From: Myxococcales bacterium | GTDB lineage: Bacteria > Myxococcota_A > Polyangia > Palsa-1104 > JAEUJZ01 | Direction: 5' to 3' | NCBI GenBank assembly: GCA_016794365.1 | Contig: JAEUKB010000029.1 | Location: 54,086 to 118,085 of the forward strand | Length of the DNA stretch: 64,000 nucleotides | In this document: piece after piece, positions 25,643 to 33,342 of the stretch | Layout of the letters: every line of letters starts with the position of its first letter | Numbering within the stretch: the stretch's first letter is position 1 | Notes under the pieces: model-generated | Databases searched by the model: none | The model's input: the letters and a program-made list of their open reading frames with translations, nothing else | Told to the model about the DNA's origin: nothing | Translations under genes and position numbers: made by a program

Positions 25643-26854
25643 TCAGTTGGCGCGCAGCGCATCCACAGGGCTTAGGCGCGAAGCTTTGTACGCTGGATAC
25701 AGCGCAGACAGCATCGCTCCGCCCACTGAAAACGCAATCACAACCAGCAGAAAGCGAAGCTCGACACTTGGATAGGTCCAGATCACATCGCCTCCTGGTG
25801 GCTTCAACGGAATGCCGCGCTGACCCAGCCAGCGCACCACCAGATAGCCAAGCGAGGTTCCCAAGATCGCACTCCCAAGACCCAGGGAAATCGCTTCCAG
25901 TATGAACAGAGCGGTGACTTGCCAGCGACGGACTCCCAGCGCAAGCATGGTTCCGATTTCACGAACGCGCTCATACACCGACATCAGCATGGTGTTGACG
26001 ATTCCGGTGGCCACCAGCAGAAACAGAACCAGCGCGACAAACAGCAGCACATAGCCAAGCGATGCAACGCGAGTCTTGGTCGATGGATCCAGCTCTTCCC
26101 ACGTTGTGACTTGGTATTCCTCACCGAGTACTTTGCGCAGCTCTGCCGCGATGGCGTTCATCTGCTTCATGTCTGTGACTGCAATTGCGTACTCTGTAAC
26201 TTGTCCGTTCATTCGCAGGAGGTCTTGTGCAAAGGAGAGCGGAACCGTCGCCAAGCGCTTGGACTCTGCGATGCTGATGCTGGGAAGGAAGCCTCCGACT
26301 TCGACATCCAGCGCGTTGGTACTAGCATGTGGACCAGCGGCTTGCATCACCAGCGTGGCACCTTTTGGGGCCTTTAAGGAATCGGCCAGCGTCTGTCCGA
26401 TCAGCGCGATTCCTGACTGTCCTGTTGTGAGTGGATTCGATCCTGCGGCGACTCGCTTGTAGCGCTGTGGACAGACTTGATACTCCAGCGCGGGATCGAT
26501 CGCAGTGGCCATAAACATCGTCGATTCCGCACCATTTGACACCATGCCATCAAAGCTGATGCGCGGTGCCACCGCCGTGACGCCTGGTACGGACTTGATC
26601 TTGTCCATCAGCGCGTGATCGTGCGAAAGACTCTTCTTGAGGGGATCATCCGATCCCAAGTATCCCTTGCGGAAGACCTGAAGGACACCGAGCTTGGACT
26701 GCACCATCGCTTCGATGTTGTTGCGGATGAAGCCGTTTACAAAGCCCTGAAGGATCACGATGGCCGTGGCACCAAAGATCACCGCCAGCGCGGTCAGCAG
26801 CGTTCGTCGCTTGTTACGAGTCAGGTTGCGCAGTGCGAGCAGTAGGAGTCGCAT
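25643..26854 (-). CDS. FtsX/MacB-type ABC transporter permease (second of pair)
   Basis: 403 residues. One N-terminal membrane helix ('LLTALAVIFGATAIVILQGF'), a large periplasmic domain of about 220 residues, then three C-terminal helices with the 'ERVREIGTMLALGVRRWQV' coupling helix of the FtsX family. It starts two bases after the stop of the upstream permease gene, to which it is clearly related. The pair is expected to form a heterodimer with the ATPase at 22633-23352. Confidence 0.9.
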   Translation of the reverse strand: MRLLLLALRNLTRNKRRTLLTALAVIFGATAIVILQGFVNGFIRNNIEAMVQSKLGVLQVFRKGYLGSDDPLKKSLSHDHALMDKIKSVPGVTAVAPRISFDGMVSNGAESTMFMATAIDPALEYQVCPQRYKRVAAGSNPLTTGQSGIALIGQTLADSLKAPKGATLVMQAAGPHASTNALDVEVGGFLPSISIAESKRLATVPLSFAQDLLRMNGQVTEYAIAVTDMKQMNAIAAELRKVLGEEYQVTTWEELDPSTKTRVASLGYVLLFVALVLFLLVATGIVNTMLMSVYERVREIGTMLALGVRRWQVTALFILEAISLGLGSAILGTSLGYLVVRWLGQRGIPLKPPGGDVIWTYPSVELRFLLVVIAFSVGGAMLSALYPAYKASRLSPVDALRAN

Positions 26855-26856
26855 GA

Positions 26857-28080
26857 TTACACCGAAGAGAGCGCCTCAACGGGGCGCATCCGGCTGGCTC
26901 GAATGGATGGCCAGAGTGCAGCGAGTGCAGCGCCACCAGCGGCCAGTGACAAGATAAACAGAATGTAGCTGGCAGAGATCGTCGGGAAGATATGCAGCGG
27001 AACGGGCATCTCGGGAATTGGAAGAAGCATTCCAGAGTGTCCGTAGTACAGCACGAAGCTGCCTCCTACGAGGGCTCCCAAGATGCCACCAGCCAGTCCA
27101 AGCAGAGACGCTTCCAGCAGGAACAGAGTCAGGATTTGGCGACGACGAACACCGACAGACATCATGGTTCCGATCTCGCGTGTTCGTTCCAGCACCGACA
27201 TCAGCATGGTGTTGGCAATTCCGAGCAGCGCAACGAACAGAAACACACCCGCAATCAGGTTCAAGATGAAGTTCTGCGTTGCGATCGCATCATCTATGTA
27301 CGCTGCAACGTCGTGCCAGGTGGCTACTTCATACTCTGGACCCAGCGCTTCTTGCAGGATCGGCTTGATGCGCTCTGCATCTTCAAAGCGATGAAGAGCG
27401 ATCGCAATCTCGGTCGCTTTCCCTTCCATCCGCAGCAGCTGCTGCGCAAATGCAAGCGGAACAAAGCCGAGCTTCTTGTCGGGCAGCGGCAGTCCGGGCT
27501 GTCCGTACTGTCCAGTAAAGTCAAAGTCGAGCGCGTTCATGACGCCATCGCGATCGCTTGTCAAAATCGTGGCGCGCTGTCCCAGCTTGATTCCCAAACT
27601 TGAGGCCAGCTCCGGCGACAAGATCGCTGCGATCGGACTCGATTCCTTGAGATTCTTTCCGCGATAGATCATCTCGTTGCGGCGCGGACAGACAATAAGC
27701 TCCTGGACTGGATCGATCGCGGTGAACATCGCAGCAGCACTGGTGTCGTTGGCGTTGGCCATGCCACCAAACATGATTCTTGCCGTCGCTGCTTTGACTC
27801 CTGATACTGCTGTGATCTTTCGCAGAAACGCTTCATCGCTGGGGATCACCTGATCCAGGGATGCATTCACAGACTTTAGGAATCCCTTGCGATGTACTTG
27901 TAGCGCACCAGTCTGACCCAGGACCACCGATTCACGGATGGTCGCTTGCAGACCGTTTAGGAATCCACGGATGCTGACCATGATTCCAAGTGCCAGAAAC
28001 ACCGCAGAGAACGTGATCAGCGATCGCCGTCGGTTGCGCAGCACATTGCGAAAGGCGATACGAAACAGAGGGGGAAGCAT
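26857..28080 (-). CDS. FtsX/MacB-type ABC transporter permease (first of pair)
   Basis: 407 residues with the same 1+3 helix plan. The N-terminal 'RIAFRNVLRNRRRSLITFSA' and the C-terminal 'ERTREIGTMMSVGVRRRQI' are family hallmarks. It is the first gene of a seven-gene minus-strand operon ending near 21753. The upstream region shared with the divergent marR gene holds inverted repeats, so the operon is likely MarR-controlled. Confidence 0.9.
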   Translation of the reverse strand: MLPPLFRIAFRNVLRNRRRSLITFSAVFLALGIMVSIRGFLNGLQATIRESVVLGQTGALQVHRKGFLKSVNASLDQVIPSDEAFLRKITAVSGVKAATARIMFGGMANANDTSAAAMFTAIDPVQELIVCPRRNEMIYRGKNLKESSPIAAILSPELASSLGIKLGQRATILTSDRDGVMNALDFDFTGQYGQPGLPLPDKKLGFVPLAFAQQLLRMEGKATEIAIALHRFEDAERIKPILQEALGPEYEVATWHDVAAYIDDAIATQNFILNLIAGVFLFVALLGIANTMLMSVLERTREIGTMMSVGVRRRQILTLFLLEASLLGLAGGILGALVGGSFVLYYGHSGMLLPIPEMPVPLHIFPTISASYILFILSLAAGGAALAALWPSIRASRMRPVEALSSV

Positions 28081-28121
28081 TGATTCACCACACCGATCCG
28101 GTTTCCATAGAAGCGTGAATC
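28081..28121. promoter_or_regulatory. Inverted repeat TGATTCAC...GTGAATCA, candidate operator
   Basis: TGATTCAC (28081-28088) and GTGAATCA (28114-28121) are perfect 8-base arms with 25 bases between. They lie immediately upstream of the permease start (28080). The right arm overlaps a second imperfect site, TGAA...TTCA (28115-28130). Confidence 0.5.
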
Positions 28122-28148
28122 ACATAGTTCAGTGTGTCAACCAAAATT

Positions 28149-28165
28149 ACTTCAGCCAGTGAAGT
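28149..28165. promoter_or_regulatory. Inverted repeat ACTTCA-N5-TGAAGT, candidate MarR operator
   Basis: ACTTCA (28149-28154), five bases, then TGAAGT (28160-28165): a 17-bp palindrome of the size bound by MarR dimers. It lies 42 bases before the marR start and also within the upstream region of the divergent permease operon. Confidence 0.6.
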
Positions 28166-28206
28166 TTCCGTTGCAAATCCCGCCGGAGATCGCTAGCGTA
28201 GTTGTC

Positions 28207-28668
28207 ATGGAGCAGCCCCCTTCGGAACTCACGCGCGAGCTGGCTCGAGCGTTTTTTGCGCTGCTGATGCAGCACCGTTCGTATTTCCAGGGACTTTTCG
28301 CAGAGTTAGGAATTTCTGCTCCGCAGGTTCATGTGCTGCACTTCCTTTCGGAAGGCCCGCTGACGATGCGAGAGCTGGCCTCTAAGTGCAACTGTGAGCC
28401 GTCCAACCTCACGGGGCTTATCGATCAGCTAGAAGCCAAGCGGATGGTGCAGCGAAAGGTGGCCAAGACTGACCGGCGCGTGAAGCTGGTGTCAGTGTCA
28501 CGAACAGGAAAAGCGCTTCGTGACAAGGTGTTTGCGCGACTGAGTGAGCCCGTTCCTTGGATGAGCGCACTGGGTGGCGAAGATCAGCAGCAACTCCTGT
28601 CGATTGTGCAGCGCGCACTGCTCTTGTTGCAGCAGCAGCAAAAGGAAGCGCAGAAGGAATCGTTATAG
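28207..28668 (+). CDS. MarR family transcriptional regulator
   Basis: 153 residues from ATG 28207. The winged-helix core is visible: 'EGPLTMRELASKCNCEPSNL' (helix-turn-helix), 'IDQLEAKRMVQRKVAKTDRRVKLV' (wing) and a C-terminal dimerisation helix. The frame is open further upstream but the 25 extra residues lack a start signal and would run over the palindrome at 28149. MarR proteins usually repress their own gene and a divergent transporter operon until a small ligand binds. Here that operon would be 28080-21753. Confidence 0.9.
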   Translation: MEQPPSELTRELARAFFALLMQHRSYFQGLFAELGISAPQVHVLHFLSEGPLTMRELASKCNCEPSNLTGLIDQLEAKRMVQRKVAKTDRRVKLVSVSRTGKALRDKVFARLSEPVPWMSALGGEDQQQLLSIVQRALLLLQQQQKEAQKESL

Positions 28669-28726
28669 GAATCGAATCAGCGACAGTCCGTAGCGCAGCA
28701 GGTAAGTCTACGGAGTCACTTGGGAA

Positions 28727-29767
28727 TCAGCAAATGCGAGGAAGCTGCTCTCCGGCGGGCCAATCGATCAAGCGATGGCCTCCGTATGCGGTCTGTAGCT
28801 GCACAAAGCCAGGGAAGTCGGCGATCACTTCTCCGATCACAGCGGCTTGGGATCCCAGCGGATGGGCTCTCATCGCGGCCAGGACTGGCTCGACAGCGTC
28901 GGTAGGACAGATCGCCAGGAGCCTTCCTTCACAAGCCAAGTGAAGCGGATCCAGACCAAGCAACTGACATGCAGATCGCACCGTGGGATGCACCGGAACA
29001 GCGGATTCCCAGAGGCGCATTCCAACCTGTGCTGTGGCTGCGATCTCATGCAGTGCAGCAGAGACGCCACCGCGCGTTGGATCGCGCAAGACATGCAGAT
29101 CGGGCGCTGCACAGAGCATAGCTGAAACCATTTCATGCAGCGCTGCGGAGTCACTTTCCAGATCGCAGTCAAACGAGAGTCCTTCGCGACAAGACAGGAT
29201 CGTGGTTCCGTGATCTCCGATGGTTCCACTGACGATGATCGCGTCGGATGGCCGGGCTCTGCTTGGGTCGATGTGAACGCCTTCGGGAATGACTCCTACA
29301 CAGGTGGTGGACAGGAAGACGCCATCGGCTTTGCCGCGCTCAACCACTTTGGTGTCACCGCTGATGATGGGAACAGAGGCGTTCTGGCTGGCGCGCGCAA
29401 TGGCGGCTGCGATGCGATCCAGATCAGCCAGCTGAAAGCCTTCTTCTAGGATAAATCCGACGGTGAGCGCGAGTGGTTTCGCACCGGACATTGCGACATC
29501 ATTGATGCTTCCGTTGACCGCCAAATCTCCGATGCAGCCTCCCGGAAAGAACAGCGGAGACACCACATAGGAATCGGTTGATACCGCGATGCGGCCAGAT
29601 ACGTGCGGAAGTATTCCAGCGTCGTGACAAGCAGCGAGCTGTGAACTGTGAAAGTGACGAGTGAACAGCTCATCGACCAGTTGATGACTGGCGCGTCCTC
29701 CGCTTCCGTGAGCCAGTTCTACGCGACCGTTTTTGAGATCAAGGGGACGAAGTGGATGACGAACCAT
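28727..29767 (-). CDS. hypE: Hydrogenase maturation protein HypE
   Basis: 346 residues from ATG 29767, which lies 29 bases inside the end of hypD. The AIR-synthetase-like core is visible ('LAHGSGGRASHQLVDELF', 'AVSTDSYVVSPLFFPGG', 'GDTKVVERGKADG', 'RDPTRGGVSAALHEIA'; all typical). The protein ends in PRIC: HypE dehydrates a carbamoylated C-terminal cysteine to a thiocyanate, which is passed on as cyanide to the NiFe-hydrogenase site. No hypA, B, C, F or hydrogenase structural gene is in the window. Confidence 0.95.
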   Translation of the reverse strand: MVRHPLRPLDLKNGRVELAHGSGGRASHQLVDELFTRHFHSSQLAACHDAGILPHVSGRIAVSTDSYVVSPLFFPGGCIGDLAVNGSINDVAMSGAKPLALTVGFILEEGFQLADLDRIAAAIARASQNASVPIISGDTKVVERGKADGVFLSTTCVGVIPEGVHIDPSRARPSDAIIVSGTIGDHGTTILSCREGLSFDCDLESDSAALHEMVSAMLCAAPDLHVLRDPTRGGVSAALHEIAATAQVGMRLWESAVPVHPTVRSACQLLGLDPLHLACEGRLLAICPTDAVEPVLAAMRAHPLGSQAAVIGEVIADFPGFVQLQTAYGGHRLIDWPAGEQLPRIC

Positions 29768-30896
29768 GAGCCTTCCGAAGCAGTCGCTGGGGACGATGAA
29801 GGTAGTAGGCTGCGCAGGCTCCTTCCGGAGAAACCATGCACGATCCAAGCGGTGAATCCGGTGTGCAAGCAGTCCCAAACAACGTGCAGTCCGTTGGGAC
29901 ACAGGCACCGCGCAGGACATCGGGACAGCGGCACTTGCGATGATCAGGAATCTGATCAGTGGACAGTGAAAAGCGCAGCTCAGCGTCGAAGTGTTGGTAG
30001 GTAGATCGCAACTTGAGCGCGCTGTACGGAAGCTCTCCAAGTCCTCGCCATGCAAACGATTCGCGCACTTGCATCACTTCATCAATGAGCGCTTGGGCCC
30101 TGCGATTCCCAGCCGGACTGGCCGCGCGCGCGAAGTCGTTTTGAACCTGCGCGAGATCTTGGTTGATCTGCTCGATGAGGTGAAGCAGCGACGAAAGCAG
30201 ATCGATCGGTTCAAAACCCGAGATCACAATCGGCTTGTGATACGTCTGCGCGATCCGTGAAAACGCATCGGTTCCAATGATGGCGGCAACGTGTCCGGGT
30301 CCGATGAATCCATCGATGGAAACAGAGGAAACAGACTGGCTGGCGCTCGACAGAAGCGCGCGGAGTGCGGCTTCAGTCAGGACGTGATTGCACAGCACGC
30401 TGAAGTTGGGAATCGACTCTCTGTATGCTTGAGCCACGACGGCAGCGGTCATCGGAGTGGTGGTCTCAAAGCCAACGGCCAAGAACACAACTTCTCGATC
30501 GGGATGCTTCTTTGCGAGCGCGAGCGCATCCATCGGACCGTAGACCACGCGAACGTCTGCACCGAGGCTGCGCGCACTGAGTAAGCTCTGACGAGAGCGA
30601 CCGGGAACACGCAGCAGATCTCCGTAACTACACAACAGGACACGCTGCTGAACGGCCAGATCGATCGCTTGCTGGAGCCTGCCAATCGGCAGCACACACA
30701 CGGGACAGCCCGGTCCGTGAATCATCTGAATTGGTGCCGCCAGTCGATCGAGCAGTCCGAAGTGACACAGCGCATGGGTATGTCCGCCGCAAAACTCCAT
30801 CAGTCGATAGCTGCGACCTGGCTGGAGCGCTCGCGCGATGGCGTCAATCAGTCGCTCTGCGCGATCAGGAAGCCGAAGTTCTTCCGTAAGCTGCAT
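29739..30896 (-). CDS. hypD: Hydrogenase maturation protein HypD
   Basis: 385 residues. Conserved motifs are intact: 'FCGGHTHAL', 'GPGCPVCV', 'GFETTTPMTA' and the C-terminal Fe-S cluster region with 'CRCPDVLRG', 'CTLFGTACTP' and 'SPEGACAAYY'. HypD forms the scaffold with HypC on which Fe(CN)2CO is assembled. The C-terminus overlaps hypE by 29 bases, so translation is coupled. The start is divergent from dnaX, about 105 bases apart; no clear ribosome site is seen. Confidence 0.95.
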   Translation of the reverse strand: MQLTEELRLPDRAERLIDAIARALQPGRSYRLMEFCGGHTHALCHFGLLDRLAAPIQMIHGPGCPVCVLPIGRLQQAIDLAVQQRVLLCSYGDLLRVPGRSRQSLLSARSLGADVRVVYGPMDALALAKKHPDREVVFLAVGFETTTPMTAAVVAQAYRESIPNFSVLCNHVLTEAALRALLSSASQSVSSVSIDGFIGPGHVAAIIGTDAFSRIAQTYHKPIVISGFEPIDLLSSLLHLIEQINQDLAQVQNDFARAASPAGNRRAQALIDEVMQVRESFAWRGLGELPYSALKLRSTYQHFDAELRFSLSTDQIPDHRKCRCPDVLRGACVPTDCTLFGTACTPDSPLGSCMVSPEGACAAYYLHRPQRLLRKAHGSSSTSSP

Positions 30897-31001
30897 CGAT
30901 TGCGCAGTCTAGCGCACAAATCGGCTGGGCTCGCTGTGCAGGCGGAACAACCTGTCTTTGTCGCTTGCAGCTTGCGCAGGGCGATGGTTTAACCCTGAGC
31001 C

Positions 31002-32963
31002 ATGTCGTATTTGGTTCTGGCGCGCAAGTATCGACCCCAGACGTTTTCCGACGTCATCGGTCAAGAACACGTCACCCGCACGCTGCAAAACGCGATTCGA
31101 CGCGGTCGCATCCATCACGCCTTTTTGTTCTGTGGCGGACGAGGAACGGGCAAGACCACGACGGCGCGCATCTTGGCCAAAGCGCTCTCGTGTGAAAAGG
31201 CGCCGACGCCAGAGCCGTGTAACCAGTGTCCCGCGTGTGTCGAGATCACCAACGGTACTTCGGTCGATGTGCAGGAAATCGACGCAGCCAGTCAAAACCG
31301 CGTCGAAGACATTCGCGAGCTGCGTGAATCGATCCGGTATGCGCCGGTGCGCGGCAAAAAGAAGCTCTACATCCTCGACGAAGTTCACATGCTCTCGACG
31401 AGCGCGTTTAACGCACTGCTCAAAACGCTGGAAGAGCCGCCGCCGCATGCGCTGTTTGTGTTTGCGACGACGGATCCGCACAAGCTGCCGCAGACGATCT
31501 TGTCGCGTGTTCAGCGTTATGACTTCAAGCTGGTTCCGACGGCGCGTCTCGGGGAACATCTGAGCAGCGTGCTGACCAAAGAAGGCATCTCGTTTGAGCC
31601 GTCGGCGGTGCAGCTGGTGGCGCGGGAAGGGCAGGGCTCGGTTCGTGACTCGCTGTCGCTGCTGGATCAAGTGCTGGCTTCGACGGAAGGATCGCTGACC
31701 GAAGCGCAGGTGTCGAGCGTGCTGGGTGTGGCCGATCGTGGCCTGATCGTCGGTCTGGGTCGAGCGATTACCGAGCGCGATCCAGCGACGGCGCTTCAGC
31801 TGATCGACAGCGCCTATGGCCGAGGCTTCGATCTGTCGCAGCTTGCCAAGACGCTGCTTGGGCACTTGCGCGACTTGCTGGTGATTGCGGTGGTCAAAGA
31901 TCCGCTGCCGCTGCTGGAAGCAACTCCGTCAGAGCTGGAGGAGCTGCGGGCGCAGTCCGAGCGAGCCAAAGGTCGAACCGAGCAGCTCTTCAATCGCATG
32001 ATGCGAGTGGCCGACGAGACTTCGCGCGCTGCGCTGCCTCGCTATGTTCTGGAAGTGGGTGTCGTCGAGCTGTGCGCGATCGAGCCGATGCAGCCCATCG
32101 GTGAGCTGGTCGATCGACTGGAGCACTTGGAAGATCGTCTCGGCAGTGCGCGACCACGAGCAGCTGGCGCAGGCTCTTCCGTCGGAGGAGAAGAACCGCG
32201 CCCTTTCGTCGCTAGCACCGGTCGGCCTGCGCCGCGACCTGAGTCGTCGCGCGCTGCGGTCGGTGCCGCTCCAGCTTCTGCCGTCGCGATGCAGACAGCT
32301 CCCGTTTTGGCTCCGACAGAGCGTGTGGCGGAACACGTCGCTCCCGCTGTGGTTCCAATGACAACTCCGGTCGTCACGGCGGCTCCTTCTGCTGTCGCTG
32401 ACGCAGTGCCCGCGCGTCTGTCGTCACCTTCGTCTGTTGCGGAGCCTGCTTCTGCGACCGTCGCAGCGATGCCAGCGCCTGCGGTTTCGACACCAGCGCC
32501 TGCGGTTTCGACGCCAGCGCCTGCGGTTTCATCGTCGCTCGCTTCGTCGGCAGGCTCTGCGTTGCCGGATTTTCAGACGGTCATTGCCAAGGTGTTGGAC
32601 AGTCATCCTCTGCTCGCGATCTTGGATGATGCCCGTCCGATGGTGTGGCGCACCGATCAGGTGGTGCTCGGGTTTGAAACCGACACCAAGCTGGAAATGG
32701 CAGAGCTGAAGCGTCAGAGCATCAAAGAAGCGCTGTCGTCGCTGATCGCTGGAGAGTTCGCGCTGGATCTGAAACAGGATCAAGCTGCGCGGCCAGCCGA
32801 TCCGGCCAGGTGGTCTCGGCACGAAGCGCAGCAACAAGCGAGCACAGACGACAAAATGTCTCGCAAGCGCGAAGCGGAAGAGCATCCGGCACGACAGCTA
32901 CTCAAAGCTGCGTTTGGTAATGTATTGTTTCAGTCTCCGACGTTACTCGACGAGGTGTCCTGA
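31002..32963 (+). CDS. dnaX: DNA polymerase III subunit gamma/tau
   Basis: 653 residues. The AAA+ clamp-loader domain is standard: 'YRPQTFSDVIGQEHV', Walker A GGRGTGKTTTARIL, a four-cysteine zinc site (C-x8-C-x2-C-x2-C, at about residues 64-79) and 'YILDEVHMLSTSAFNALLKTLEEPP' (DEVHML is the Walker B region). The middle is a Pro/Ala/Ser-rich linker that includes a 21-bp repeat. The C-terminal 130 residues probably contact the polymerase. No slippery A-rich frameshift site is obvious, so a gamma form is not predicted here. ybaB follows after one base. Confidence 0.95.
   Translation: MSYLVLARKYRPQTFSDVIGQEHVTRTLQNAIRRGRIHHAFLFCGGRGTGKTTTARILAKALSCEKAPTPEPCNQCPACVEITNGTSVDVQEIDAASQNRVEDIRELRESIRYAPVRGKKKLYILDEVHMLSTSAFNALLKTLEEPPPHALFVFATTDPHKLPQTILSRVQRYDFKLVPTARLGEHLSSVLTKEGISFEPSAVQLVAREGQGSVRDSLSLLDQVLASTEGSLTEAQVSSVLGVADRGLIVGLGRAITERDPATALQLIDSAYGRGFDLSQLAKTLLGHLRDLLVIAVVKDPLPLLEATPSELEELRAQSERAKGRTEQLFNRMMRVADETSRAALPRYVLEVGVVELCAIEPMQPIGELVDRLEHLEDRLGSARPRAAGAGSSVGGEEPRPFVASTGRPAPRPESSRAAVGAAPASAVAMQTAPVLAPTERVAEHVAPAVVPMTTPVVTAAPSAVADAVPARLSSPSSVAEPASATVAAMPAPAVSTPAPAVSTPAPAVSSSLASSAGSALPDFQTVIAKVLDSHPLLAILDDARPMVWRTDQVVLGFETDTKLEMAELKRQSIKEALSSLIAGEFALDLKQDQAARPADPARWSRHEAQQQASTDDKMSRKREAEEHPARQLLKAAFGNVLFQSPTLLDEVS
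32472..32532 (+). repeat. Three copies of a 21-bp repeat inside dnaX
   Basis: CCAGCGCCTGCGGTTTCGAC-type units begin at 32472, 32493 and 32514. They encode three PAPAVST repeats in the flexible linker, and the copies are nearly identical in DNA, so the expansion is recent. Confidence 0.85.
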
Positions 32964-32964
32964 C

Positions 32965-33318
32965 ATGTCCGATTCGAACAATCCCTTTGGTTCTTTTCCT
33001 GGCATGCCCGACATGGGCCAGATCATGCAGCAAGCGCAGCGCATGCGAGAGGAGCTGGTTCGCTCGCACGACTCGCTGGGCCAAAAAACGGTCGAAGCCA
33101 GTGCCGGTGGTGGCATGGTGACGGCGGTGGCGACGGGAACGCGCGAGCTGGTCAAGCTCCGCATTGATCCGCAGGTCATCGACGCCAAAGATCCGCAGAT
33201 GCTGCAAGATCTGATTGTCGCGGCGGTGAATCAAGCGCTGGCCAAAGCCAAGTCGCTGGAAGAAGAAGAGATGCGTCGCACCGCGATGGGCATGGGCTTG
33301 CCGCCCGGGATGCTGTAG
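32965..33318 (+). CDS. ybaB: YbaB/EbfC family nucleoid-associated protein
   Basis: 117 residues from ATG 32965, one base after the dnaX stop. The blocks 'MGQIMQQAQRMREEL', 'VEASAGGGMVTAVATGTRELV' and 'LIVAAVNQALAKAK' are diagnostic. YbaB dimers bind DNA and usually sit in a dnaX-ybaB-recR operon. Here recR is missing: a convergent AT-rich gene ends 24 bases beyond the stop. Confidence 0.93.
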   Translation: MSDSNNPFGSFPGMPDMGQIMQQAQRMREELVRSHDSLGQKTVEASAGGGMVTAVATGTRELVKLRIDPQVIDAKDPQMLQDLIVAAVNQALAKAKSLEEEEMRRTAMGMGLPPGML

Positions 33319-33321
33319 CGA

Positions 33322-33341
33322 CGGAAATCGCTACCTTTCCG
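33322..33341. terminator. Small hairpin between convergent genes, possible terminator
   Basis: CGGAAA (33322-33327) and TTTCCG (33336-33341) are perfect 6-base arms with an 8-base loop between the ybaB stop and the stop of the minus-strand gene. No T-run follows on either strand, so this is a weak call. Confidence 0.35.
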
Positions 33342-33342
33342 A

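Noticed and set aside
30897..31001. Possible 4.5S (SRP) RNA upstream of dnaX
   Set aside because: The position is typical and a CAGG...CCTG hairpin with a GGAA-like loop exists, but the conserved SRP apical sequence is absent.
30909..31865. Minus-strand open frame of 318 codons over dnaX
   Set aside because: Antisense to the conserved clamp-loader domain.
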